A stretch of DNA of 64,000 nucleotides from Candidatus Zixiibacteriota bacterium (lineage in GTDB: Bacteria; Zixibacteria; MSB-5A5; GN15; FEB-12), in the NCBI GenBank assembly GCA_022571985.1, contig JACZWU010000001.1:591501-655500 (forward strand), written 5' to 3'. Both the position numbers and the translations under genes were made by a program. Position 1 is the stretch's first letter, and each line of letters opens with the position of its first letter. The notes below the pieces were generated by a model. That model was not told the DNA's origin. It searched no databases and worked only from the letters and a program-made list of their open reading frames with translations. Positions 1 through 7,836 of the stretch are shown here, in pieces.

Positions 1-65
1 GGCAGGCTGAACAGGCATACGACTGTCAAAATCGTCAGGCTTATTATTGCAAACAGGTTTTTCAT
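1..65 (-). CDS. Start of a secreted protein (partial, signal peptide only)
   Basis: The minus strand from position 65 has an ATG followed by MKNLFAIISLTILTVVCLF, then SLP, before the window ends. This is a classic Sec signal peptide: a Lys near the start followed by a long hydrophobic core. It begins 12 bp after the stop of the PorV-like gene and so is probably the next gene of the same operon. Nothing of the mature protein is visible, so no function can be given. Confidence 0.6.
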   Translation of the reverse strand, partial: MKNLFAIISLTILTVVCLFSL

Positions 66-77
66 TTATACTTAACT

Positions 78-1067
78 TTAAAAAAGAATGTCGAATGAGA
101 AAATATGCTCTTCCCCTTCGCCGGCTTTGTCAGTTGAAAAAGCATAATCAATAGCCAGGGTATTACCGCCCAGCTTAAATAGATAGCCGGTACCGGCAGT
201 GAAACTTCCGTCCGAAAGTCCGGCTCTTATTGCAAATTTTTGTTCAACCAGATATTCGGCGCCGGTGTAAAATCGGACAGTTGATTTGTTATGCTTTAGG
301 ATATCAACCGCCAGATTAAGAGTCTTGTGTAAGAAACTTGCTGCGCCGCCTATGGCGAACTCGGTGGGAACGTTATCTACCTGTTCGCTGGCCGGTGTAT
401 TACCCCCGAAATATCTTCTGACATATTCGCTGTTGCTCCAGACAAACCTGGCGCCTATATTTTTGACAGCAACACCGAGCTGAATATTTTGAACCGGCAT
501 CAGGTCGCGTTTTTCGCGGTCGACAAGCTGGTCAAAGTAAATCATAATGCCGAAATCTATGCCGACAGTACCGCTGTTTATCTCCGTAAAATTTGACTGG
601 AAATAATTTATCTTAAGTCCTGCCGAAAGATAGTTCTCAAAACGCTTGGCAAATAAAATTCCAATATCGTGGCTGTTGAAGCTTACGTCGTGACCTGCTA
701 ATTGCCCCAGACTGTTCCTTGCTTCTACCGAGCCGGAACCGGCATAAAGCCAGTTGATGCCCAGTACAGAATTACCCTGGGTTGGAAACAATATTGAAAT
801 ATAAGTCAGCGAGCGGTCAAGTTTCATGGCCCGGTAGGAAGTTGTAAACAGCTTTTTTTTCATGTTGGCCAGACCGGCCGGATTATACAAAAGACCAGCG
901 CCATCATCGGAAATCCCCATGTAGGCTCCGCCCATAGCTGCAGCTCTGGCGCCGATAGGAATTTCTAAGAAGCTGGCGGCATAGCCAGCGCCTTCATCAC
1001 CTGCAGATGCAGAACCTATTGTAGTTAAGAAGATGAGTCCGGACAGTAATATAGTTTTTCTAATCAT
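78..1067 (-). CDS. PorV/PorQ family outer-membrane beta-barrel protein
   Basis: A 329-residue protein with a signal peptide (about 1-22), then the family hallmark near the mature N-terminus: 'FLEIPIGARAAAMGGAY' followed by 'GLLYNPAGLANM'. The rest alternates short polar and hydrophobic stretches and ends in Phe (SFDILF), as expected for an outer-membrane beta-barrel. Family knowledge: PorV and PorQ are FadL-like barrels; PorV acts as a shuttle/anchor in type IX secretion, but many FCB paralogs have no known role. It lies 11 bp after the stop of a large secreted propeller protein that ends in a FlgD-like domain, so the two are probably co-transcribed and may work together. The family is secure; a true type IX role is inference. 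Confidence 0.85.
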   Translation of the reverse strand: MIRKTILLSGLIFLTTIGSASAGDEGAGYAASFLEIPIGARAAAMGGAYMGISDDGAGLLYNPAGLANMKKKLFTTSYRAMKLDRSLTYISILFPTQGNSVLGINWLYAGSGSVEARNSLGQLAGHDVSFNSHDIGILFAKRFENYLSAGLKINYFQSNFTEINSGTVGIDFGIMIYFDQLVDREKRDLMPVQNIQLGVAVKNIGARFVWSNSEYVRRYFGGNTPASEQVDNVPTEFAIGGAASFLHKTLNLAVDILKHNKSTVRFYTGAEYLVEQKFAIRAGLSDGSFTAGTGYLFKLGGNTLAIDYAFSTDKAGEGEEHIFSFDILF

Positions 1068-1078
1068 TAAATTTTTAC

Positions 1079-3682
1079 CTATGGTATAATTGCCAGTTTT
1101 CCCCAGCGGGTTTCGCCGGTCGAAAATACAACTTTGAAATAATACATACCCACCGCTAACTCATCGCCCTGCCCGTTTAGAGCATCCCAGTCTACTCGAG
1201 CCGTAAGATTGGGATAGAAATTGGCTGCAAAAAACTTATTATCAATAACTCGACGAACAAGATTCATAGCGAAATCATAAACTTCGATTGTTACCGAAGC
1301 ATCCTGCTTTAAGGCAAACCGGAAAGTAATATCGCCTCCGCTGTGCTGAACATTGCTGTACGGCACCGGGAAAGCATAAACCTCTTCGACCGCAGTTGCG
1401 GTATCAACTACATAAAATCCCTGTGAGACTGAACTGGCCAAATCAACTACCAAGACTCTGTCTTCGCCCCCAACCCAGAGATTACCGTCAATTACCTCTA
1501 CCCCAAAAACAGGGCGGGAGGCATCATATATTTCTTCTCCTGCAAAATCATTAAACTGCATCGTATCCCAGCTAAAACCGGTGTCTGACGAAAAAATCAA
1601 ACCATTGTTAGTTGCCGCAAATACAGTATCACCGTTAAAAGCAAAGTTCCAGGCAAAGTCGTTATATACCGAAACCCAGAGACGCTCAAAAATAAATGAC
1701 GAATCCGGCAGCAACACCGGCACCACCGCCCCGGCGGCGATTCCGTTAGTCTCTCCGCTTCCGACAGGACGGCATGAAGCCCAGACAATGGCCGGGTCAG
1801 CGCCGCGGTACTGAATTTCCATGGCCGGCACAAAATTTCCGGTTACTCCGGCCACAAAAGGATTGGCAATGTTATATTGAAACTGCACCACCGCGTTAGC
1901 CACTAAAGTATCAGTATTTATTCTGGTAATTTTAAATTTTGGAGGCTGGGCGGAGTCGCGCGCGTTTGAGATGGCAAAGCCATTTTTAGTGCCAATAAAG
2001 ATGGTGTCGCCGTGCACTGCGATGGTCGTCATGGTGTCCCGGTCAAAATTATCAGTCGTCACGCTGTCTTTGATTGACAAAGATGTGACAAACATTCCCG
2101 GAGAAAACGACACTATCCTCTTAACTCCCTGTGTGCCGACTATGTAAACCGTATCACCGGTGAAGTTAACATCGTGACTAAGCTCGGCCACTCCCTGGCC
2201 TATCTGCAGTGGATCCCAGCTGAGTCCGCCGTTGCTGGAGCGGGCCACAATAGGCGAGCCATCAATAGTCGTCCGCTGGTTGACTGTCCAGATAGCTGTT
2301 GAATCCAGAGTTGTGTCGGTGTAAAACCGCTGAGTGCGAACTTTAGTTACTCGGGCTGAACTGTTGGCATCTTCTGTGAAAACATAAAACCGCGAAAAAT
2401 CGACCGCACCGGCAGGGTCCAAAAACAGCTGCACCAGTCCGGAATCGGTACCAAGCCTGAGCGTGTCAGCCTGGGCATCAAGAGCATAAACGACATTTCG
2501 CCGGTTGCCCTGACTAATATCAGGAGTGTCAATTACTACTGTCGACCAGCTCAGGCCGCTGTCTTGCGACACCAATAATCCGGCTTCTTCTGCCGCCAGA
2601 TAGAGCCTCTCATCAATAACTGCAAAATCGTAAATGCGGTTGGAGTTTCCGGCCGAGGCGTAGCTTGCATTAAATCCGGAAACGGGTGTGAACGAATCAC
2701 CCCGGTCATCGGAGTAAGCCAGTCCGGTCGAAGAACTGCCACTGGCATCAGCTGTACCGACTATAACTCTGTCGCGGAAATCAATTACGGCACTTACCTG
2801 CGGCCCCGGCAGGCCGTCTGCTTGAAAACGCGAGACAAAAGGTCCGCCGGTCTTAAAGCCGCGAGTCAGGCCATTGTTGCCGCCTATAAATACGAAAGAA
2901 CCGGCCGAATCTGTACAGGCATCACAGAACGAAATTTGATTTATCAGCGGTGAAAACGCTTTTAAGTCAGCCGGAATAAAAATGTATTCGAAAATACCTT
3001 CGGCGGTACCGCCCCACAAAAAGAGAGTGTCTCCGTGCGAAGTGTCGGCCACACACGAAAAGTAGAGCATGCGTAAATCAGGAGTCGCAATGTTAGTATA
3101 ATTTATAGAATCAACTATCGAAGGAAACAGCCTTCGCCAGCTGGTGCCGCCGTCGCGAGAGGCTACCAAGGCACCAGCCCATGCTGAGAAAAACAGCCAG
3201 TCTTCGTTCTGACTGGCGTCATAATGACCGGTTATGTCAAAAATCTGACGACCATACCCGTAAACCTTATCTACACCGAGTGCATCGAAATCAACCTGAA
3301 ACCAGTTGTCACCCAGATCATCGGTGTATAACAAGCCATCGGAAAATGTTTCCGACGCATCGCTGACCAATTCCGAATGATTAGCGCCCAACCAGAGCCG
3401 GTTATTTTGTGAAAAAATGGCAGACAGATTTTCGCTTAACAGCCCGTTACTCGTATTATACAAAAGCCAGGTTTGTCCCAGATCAAAAGTAAAATTCACT
3501 CCTGCGCCTGTGGCAGCCCATACTCCGCCAGCAAGTTTTATAAACTCTATGCTGGCAGTAGCAGCCAGGACCGTATCGGGGTCTTCGTAGCTGGTGGCTA
3601 TGGCTGCTTTGGCTTTAGGAATCAGGATTATTACCAGGAAAAAACAAAGAAGAAATTTGACGCTATTCAATAGTCGCTCCAT
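1079..3682 (-). CDS. Secreted beta-propeller protein with C-terminal FlgD-like sorting domain
   Basis: An 867-residue exported protein with a signal peptide (about 1-26). The body carries many 'D.G.(S/T)W' motifs (DLGQTWLLY, DLGDNWFQV, DGGTSWRRL, DSGLSWSTV, NGGLSWDPL, DTGFSWDTM), each about one blade apart, as in sialidase/BNR or Ycf48-like propellers. The last ~100 residues form a FlgD-Ig-like domain: 'VYAFPVPYSNVQHSGGDITF', then 'VTIEVYDFAMNLVR', then 'WDALNGQGDELAVGMYYFKV'. Such tails act as type IX-like sorting signals in FCB bacteria. It precedes the PorV-like gene by 11 bp. It may be a surface or released protein; the ligand or substrate cannot be told from sequence. Confidence 0.8.
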   Translation of the reverse strand: MERLLNSVKFLLCFFLVIILIPKAKAAIATSYEDPDTVLAATASIEFIKLAGGVWAATGAGVNFTFDLGQTWLLYNTSNGLLSENLSAIFSQNNRLWLGANHSELVSDASETFSDGLLYTDDLGDNWFQVDFDALGVDKVYGYGRQIFDITGHYDASQNEDWLFFSAWAGALVASRDGGTSWRRLFPSIVDSINYTNIATPDLRMLYFSCVADTSHGDTLFLWGGTAEGIFEYIFIPADLKAFSPLINQISFCDACTDSAGSFVFIGGNNGLTRGFKTGGPFVSRFQADGLPGPQVSAVIDFRDRVIVGTADASGSSSTGLAYSDDRGDSFTPVSGFNASYASAGNSNRIYDFAVIDERLYLAAEEAGLLVSQDSGLSWSTVVIDTPDISQGNRRNVVYALDAQADTLRLGTDSGLVQLFLDPAGAVDFSRFYVFTEDANSSARVTKVRTQRFYTDTTLDSTAIWTVNQRTTIDGSPIVARSSNGGLSWDPLQIGQGVAELSHDVNFTGDTVYIVGTQGVKRIVSFSPGMFVTSLSIKDSVTTDNFDRDTMTTIAVHGDTIFIGTKNGFAISNARDSAQPPKFKITRINTDTLVANAVVQFQYNIANPFVAGVTGNFVPAMEIQYRGADPAIVWASCRPVGSGETNGIAAGAVVPVLLPDSSFIFERLWVSVYNDFAWNFAFNGDTVFAATNNGLIFSSDTGFSWDTMQFNDFAGEEIYDASRPVFGVEVIDGNLWVGGEDRVLVVDLASSVSQGFYVVDTATAVEEVYAFPVPYSNVQHSGGDITFRFALKQDASVTIEVYDFAMNLVRRVIDNKFFAANFYPNLTARVDWDALNGQGDELAVGMYYFKVVFSTGETRWGKLAIIP

Positions 3683-4027
3683 ACACCCGATTTTAATCGA
3701 GTTTCAGTTATTCAATTCAATAAATCAGTTAGCTATTTTCTTATAGTTGCCTCAATAGCCTATGCCGGCATACGCTTTAATTTGAGGTCTCGAGAAAATA
3801 CCCGATAGCAAGGTGAGGAGCAAGCCAAATAAGAGCATACCGATTATACCCGAATTGAGCCCAAAAAAACAAATTATTGTCAATCTATTATTTTCCCAAA
3901 TTGCAGGAAATATTGGGACAGAATCCTGCCACAATCGTAAAACATTAAAAGAGATTTAACGATTGACACCAAATCCGGCCGACCTGTATATTTCGGGCCG
4001 AAACCTTTAGACTCAGACGGAAAAAAA
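3683..4027. other. Divergent intergenic region (345 bp)
   Basis: This stretch lies between two divergent genes, the propeller protein (minus) and the PKD lipoprotein (plus). It is AT-rich and holds the plus-strand promoter given separately. Short open frames in it show no start signal or recognisable protein. I see no other structure. Confidence 0.5.
3963..3992 (+). promoter_or_regulatory. Sigma-70-type promoter for the PKD lipoprotein gene
   Basis: TTGACA at 3963-3968 and TATATT at 3987-3992 are separated by 18 bp. The -10 ends 35 bp before the ATG at 4028. The -35 is a perfect match and the -10 has five of six consensus bases. Confidence 0.6.
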
Positions 4028-4639
4028 ATGAAAAGAATCTGGATAATTACGATATTCACAGTAGCTGCTTCTGCAGCTTTTTTAGCTACCTCCTGCGATA
4101 CTTTAGTTACAGAAGTAAATGAAGTTACCCTCAGCGGATACCCCGAAGCATTAATTGATGTCGATACAAACTCCTGCTGTTTACCATGTGTCATTAAGTT
4201 TTATAGTAAATCTAACGGTCCTCATCATGAATGGCTATGGGATTTCGGAGATGGTGCCACTTCAACAATACAAGATCCGTTGCACAGCTATGCTCTGGCC
4301 GGAAAATATACGGTCATTCTGACTATTACAGATACAATAGAAGATAATGATAACCGGGAAATCAGATTAAATTATATAACTGTAAAAGACACGTTGCATA
4401 GTACTACCGCCGACTTGGCCTTTTCCCCTTTGACCGGTACCATAGTTGATACTTTTACTTTTTCTGCTTCAGATTTTGGAACTGCCAATACCTGGTTCTG
4501 GGATTTTGGTGACAGCAGCACTTCAACCGAAATTTCACCGACCCACGTTTACGCGACAGCTGATACTTTTGAAATCAGACTGACAATTACAAATGACTGC
4601 GATTCTCTTGATATCGTAGATACGCTGATAGTAGAATAA
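4028..4639 (+). CDS. Lipoprotein with two PKD domains
   Basis: A 203-residue protein. A signal sequence ends in a lipobox (LATSC, Cys at about residue 23), so the mature protein should be lipid-anchored. Two PKD (polycystic kidney disease, Ig-like) domains follow, at about residues 38-118 and 125-203. Each has the core motif WxWDFGD (WLWDFGDG, WFWDFGDS) and ends in a strand of the type 'YTVILTITD' / 'FEIRLTITN'. PKD domains usually mediate protein or glycan contacts. It is monocistronic, with its own TTGACA promoter, and faces a convergent gene 33 bp away. No catalytic domain is seen. Confidence 0.8.
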   Translation: MKRIWIITIFTVAASAAFLATSCDTLVTEVNEVTLSGYPEALIDVDTNSCCLPCVIKFYSKSNGPHHEWLWDFGDGATSTIQDPLHSYALAGKYTVILTITDTIEDNDNREIRLNYITVKDTLHSTTADLAFSPLTGTIVDTFTFSASDFGTANTWFWDFGDSSTSTEISPTHVYATADTFEIRLTITNDCDSLDIVDTLIVE

Positions 4640-4672
4640 AGACTTCAATTTTGTCAGTCGTGGAAATTTAAT

Positions 4673-5080
4673 TCAGACCTTGACAAAAATCCGGGCAATT
4701 CGAACGGTTATGAAAATAGCCATAAGAATTCCGGCAATTGCTGCCGCCATAAACCAGGGCGGGTGGGGAATCTGAAACATTATATAAATTGACCCGCTCA
4801 TAGTGGCCAGCCCGATTAGTGAGGCAAAAAGCAGCGGCTTAACTTTGGAAATAATGCAGGCCAAAAGACCGCCGCCCATAGTGGCCACTATCCAGGCCGA
4901 CAGAACTATCAGCAAAGCCTGGGGCGGAAGGCTCTCTATATGCTGGCGCATCTGGTCAATATTTTGGGAGTCTATGCCATCGGGAAGCGGATAAAGTTCG
5001 TAGCCTAATCCTTCAATAGAAGTGACTAAGGCCAGGGCCGCCAGCAGACCCACTACCAGTGCTATAATTTTGCGAATCAT
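4673..5080 (-). CDS. Small integral membrane protein of unknown function
   Basis: A 135-residue protein with about four hydrophobic segments (roughly residues 5-23, 54-74, 79-99 and 107-128) and a 30-residue polar stretch after the first. I do not recognise a family. The start is supported by GGAGGG seven bases before the ATG. It lies 27 bp after etfA and is likely co-transcribed with it. Whether it has any link to electron transfer is unknown. Confidence 0.65.
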   Translation of the reverse strand: MIRKIIALVVGLLAALALVTSIEGLGYELYPLPDGIDSQNIDQMRQHIESLPPQALLIVLSAWIVATMGGGLLACIISKVKPLLFASLIGLATMSGSIYIMFQIPHPPWFMAAAIAGILMAIFITVRIARIFVKV

Positions 5081-5107
5081 CCCTTATCCCTCCATCAAAA
5101 TTAGCTA

Positions 5108-6070
5108 TCAGCCGCCGAGCTCTTTATTAAACTTGGCCGTCAGAGCCGGTACAATTTCAAAGGCATCGCCGACAATACCATAATTGGCAACGCTAAAAAT
5201 CGGAGCATCTTTGTCTTTATTAATAGCAACAATAGTCTGCGAGCTTCTCATACCTACCAGATGCTGAATAGCTCCTGAGATACCAACTGCAATATAGAGC
5301 TTGGGATTCACCGTCTTGCCGGTCTGTCCGACCTGGTGAGAATACGAAATCCAGCCGGCATCTACAATAGCCCTGGATGCCCCCATAGCCGCCCCCAGAG
5401 ACTTTGCCAGCGCCTCGACAATAGGAATATGTTCAGGACCTTTCATCCCCCTGCCGGCCGAAACAATTCGGTCAGCTTCGGTCAAGCTGAGTTCACCTGC
5501 CGCTTCGACCTTGGATTCGATTACTTTCGAGACTGCTTCAAAGGCCGCAGAATCAACGGTTTCGTTTACTACTTGTCCTGGCCCATCTTTTGATTCAGGG
5601 AAAATCTTTGCCCTGATAGTGACAAAAAACGGCGAATCGCCTCTGTTTTCCACCGTAGAAACAACCGAACCGCCATAATGGGGTCTGGTAACTTTTAGAG
5701 TTTCTCCATCTTTTTTGAGGCCGGTAGCTTCAGAAGCCATAGCCCCGCCATTTAGGGCAGCCAGTCGGCACAGCAAAGCCTTACCGTAAAGCGAAGCGGG
5801 ACAAAGGATGACATCTGGCTTGTGCTTTTTGATTAGTTCTGTCAATACTTTGGCATGAATCTCTTCGTTAAATAGCTTTAAGGAGGTATCAGCAACTGCT
5901 AAAATTTGCCCGCCTCCTCGTGAAGCTAATTCTGAAGCAATTGCATCAGGATTTTCGGCCAAAATTGCAGTTAATATATCTTCAGAAATAGACCTGGCCG
6001 CCTGAATCATTTCAAAGGAGGCAGAAGTAAGCTTGTTATCTTTCTGAAGGGCAATAGCTAAGACTTTCAT
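5108..6070 (-). CDS. etfA: Electron transfer flavoprotein alpha subunit
   Basis: A 320-residue protein of normal EtfA length. The N-terminal half is the Rossmann-like ETF domain ('KPDVILCPASLYGKALLCRLAA', RPHYGGS). The C-terminal FAD-binding domain is clear: GRGMKGPEH, GASRAIVDAGW, 'HQVGQTGKTVNPKLYIAVGI', SGAIQHLVGM, and INKDKDAPIF. EtfA with EtfB accepts electrons from acyl-CoA and other dehydrogenases and passes them to the quinone pool through ETF:QO. EtfB is normally encoded next door but is absent on both sides here; the gene is followed instead by a small membrane protein. Either etfB lies elsewhere or the operon has been split. Confidence 0.93.
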   Translation of the reverse strand: MKVLAIALQKDNKLTSASFEMIQAARSISEDILTAILAENPDAIASELASRGGGQILAVADTSLKLFNEEIHAKVLTELIKKHKPDVILCPASLYGKALLCRLAALNGGAMASEATGLKKDGETLKVTRPHYGGSVVSTVENRGDSPFFVTIRAKIFPESKDGPGQVVNETVDSAAFEAVSKVIESKVEAAGELSLTEADRIVSAGRGMKGPEHIPIVEALAKSLGAAMGASRAIVDAGWISYSHQVGQTGKTVNPKLYIAVGISGAIQHLVGMRSSQTIVAINKDKDAPIFSVANYGIVGDAFEIVPALTAKFNKELGG

Positions 6071-6407
6071 TGTAAACTGTTCTCTCTTAATTCATTATTA
6101 GCAAATTGGTCAATTAGGATTGTTATATAATTGATTCTTGATTTGACTGCAACTTCATTAGTACGACAAAACATCAAGAATTGAACAATTACGACAGTCC
6201 TGCTGTTGAAAAATTCTGCAATAGTAAGAGTTGTCTCCTTGTGGCCGTAGACAGCTGATTTTCAGTTTAAGTTTGCCTCTTTCACGCCGATAATATTGGT
6301 ACTGGCTCGTAAAAGAGCCGGTTTGGATTAGATGTTTCATAGGATTGAAAAAAACAATGGCTTAAGGCCGGACAAAATTACTTGAATAGCTATAAGAGGA
6401 TATTCCC
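6071..6407. other. Divergent intergenic region (337 bp)
   Basis: The region lies between etfA (minus) and the FHA cassette (plus). It is AT-rich. A 5-bp-stem hairpin GGCTC-GTAAAA-GAGCC sits near 6305-6320. AGAGGA, seven bases before the ATG at 6408, is the ribosome binding site of the FHA gene. No convincing promoter hexamers were found on either strand, and a 60-codon open frame on the minus strand looks random. Confidence 0.4.
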
Positions 6408-7103
6408 ATGGCTGAAATATTAGTCAAATTCGAAGACAAGCTGATCGAAAGAATTGTTACTGAGAAGAGACGTCTCTCTATCGGTCGTACCACCGATAAT
6501 GACATTGTCCTTGAAAACCGCGGAGTCTCGCGCAAGCATGCCATGATTGAATTTAATGAAAATGCGGCAGTTATCATAGACAATGAATCTCTAAACGGTA
6601 CTTTCGTCAACAACCGCAAAATCAGCGAAGAAGTTCTCCGGGATTCAGACGTTATCTCAATAGGTAAATACTCTCTCATTTACAAAACTGAAACATCTCA
6701 AGAAGCCGACGAGGCTATCAATTTCGACGGCACCATGGTTCTCAATACTAAGGCTCAAAGAAAGCTTTTGGAAAATGATAGAGTTGATAGACAGATAATT
6801 GAAAAATATGGCGGCTCAGTATTGCTTGGCGAAGAAAACGCCGATTTTCTGGAGTTCAAACTGGACCGCGAAGTTACCACCATTGGTAAGGCGAAATTTG
6901 TTCATGTAAAGGCCAAAGGTTTTTTCCTGGCCGGTATCCAGGCAAAAATTGTGCAGGAAAACAATAACTTCTCATTGGTAAACCTTGGCAAAGCTAAAAA
7001 AACAAAACTCAATGGTGAACCTGTCAGCAGAGCCCATTTGAAAAATGGGGACATCATTACCATAGGAAAATCCACTTTCAAGTTCGTTGAAGGCAGCAAA
7101 TAA
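6408..7103 (+). CDS. FHA-domain protein with a canonical and a degenerate FHA domain
   Basis: A 231-residue soluble protein. The first forkhead-associated domain (about 20-92) keeps the phosphothreonine-binding set: GRTTDND, VSRKHA and SLNGTFVN. The second (about 135-230: TTIGKAKFV, 'KLNGEPVSRAHLKNGDIITI', GKSTFKF) has the fold pattern but lacks the SxxH core, so it probably does not bind pThr in the usual way. FHA proteins dock onto Ser/Thr-kinase substrates. The gene has an AGAGGA site seven bases upstream. Its stop overlaps the next ATG by one base (TAATG), and the kinase is two genes downstream, so it is a likely partner or reader of that kinase. Confidence 0.88.
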   Translation: MAEILVKFEDKLIERIVTEKRRLSIGRTTDNDIVLENRGVSRKHAMIEFNENAAVIIDNESLNGTFVNNRKISEEVLRDSDVISIGKYSLIYKTETSQEADEAINFDGTMVLNTKAQRKLLENDRVDRQIIEKYGGSVLLGEENADFLEFKLDREVTTIGKAKFVHVKAKGFFLAGIQAKIVQENNNFSLVNLGKAKKTKLNGEPVSRAHLKNGDIITIGKSTFKFVEGSK

Positions 7104-7831
7104 TGCGTATTGCTCTGGTATCGGATGTCCATGCCAACCTCGAAGCATTAGAAGCTGTCCTTAATCATATCGAATCAGAAAACACAGACACAATTTGTAG
7201 TCTGGGTGACGTAGTAGGATATGGCAGCGACCCTTCGGCTTGCCTCGAGTTGGTCGATAAGATCTGTCAGATTAAACTTATCGGCAACCACGACTATTAC
7301 GCCCTGGGTCGGGAATCCTCAAATGACTATTCCCCCCTGGCTAAGATATCTACTGAGTGGACCAAGAAAACTTTGACGGACAAGGATGTCTCGATTCTGG
7401 ACAGTTTTACGATGGAAGAAGTAATCGAGGGAATACACCTCGTCCATGCATCACCATTTAAACCGCAAGAATTCCACTACATTTTGACCCACAAAGATGC
7501 TGCAGATGCTTTTCCCAACTGCAAAACAAACCTTTGCTTCATGGGTCATACCCATGTTCCGGTAATATTCAATGAAAAGCCGGGTCAACCGCCCCGTCAG
7601 AGGGTTGGTCACGATTTTGTACCGCAACCTGACTGCAAATATCTGATCAACGTAGGTTCGGTAGGTCAGCCCCGGGACAATGATCCCAGAGCATCTTATG
7701 TAGTTTATGATACCGAGACCAGAGACGTCTGCTATCACCGGATTGAGTATGATATCAAATCAGCTCAGAGGAAAATGGAAGAGGCCGAGCTTCCGGAAAT
7801 GCTCATAGAAAGGCTTGCCGTAGGTAAGTAA
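7103..7831 (+). CDS. Calcineurin-like metallophosphoesterase
   Basis: A 242-residue cytoplasmic protein with the full dimetal metallophosphoesterase set: D8-x-H10 (SDVHAN), GD36 (GDVVGYG), GNH63D, H115 (VHASP) and GH149TH151VP. Its length matches the single-domain YfcE/MJ0936-like group. Known members are phosphodiesterases or phosphatases with varied substrates; some act as protein or dinucleotide phosphatases. It is translationally coupled to the FHA gene (TAATG) and lies 5 bp before the CHASE2 kinase. A role in reversing kinase signalling is tempting, but the family more often acts on nucleotides, so this is inference. Bacterial eSTK operons usually carry a PP2C phosphatase, which is not seen here. 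Confidence 0.85.
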   Translation: MRIALVSDVHANLEALEAVLNHIESENTDTICSLGDVVGYGSDPSACLELVDKICQIKLIGNHDYYALGRESSNDYSPLAKISTEWTKKTLTDKDVSILDSFTMEEVIEGIHLVHASPFKPQEFHYILTHKDAADAFPNCKTNLCFMGHTHVPVIFNEKPGQPPRQRVGHDFVPQPDCKYLINVGSVGQPRDNDPRASYVVYDTETRDVCYHRIEYDIKSAQRKMEEAELPEMLIERLAVGK

Positions 7832-7836
7832 TAAAC

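Noticed and set aside
3752-4194. Two overlapping minus-strand open frames around the PKD lipoprotein promoter
   Set aside because: They overlap each other and the promoter and start of the plus-strand gene. No family, signal peptide or ribosome binding site supports them.
6158-6340. A 60-codon minus-strand frame between etfA and the FHA gene
   Set aside because: Composition rich in Cys, Gln, Tyr and Arg with no motif, and no ribosome binding site. It looks random.
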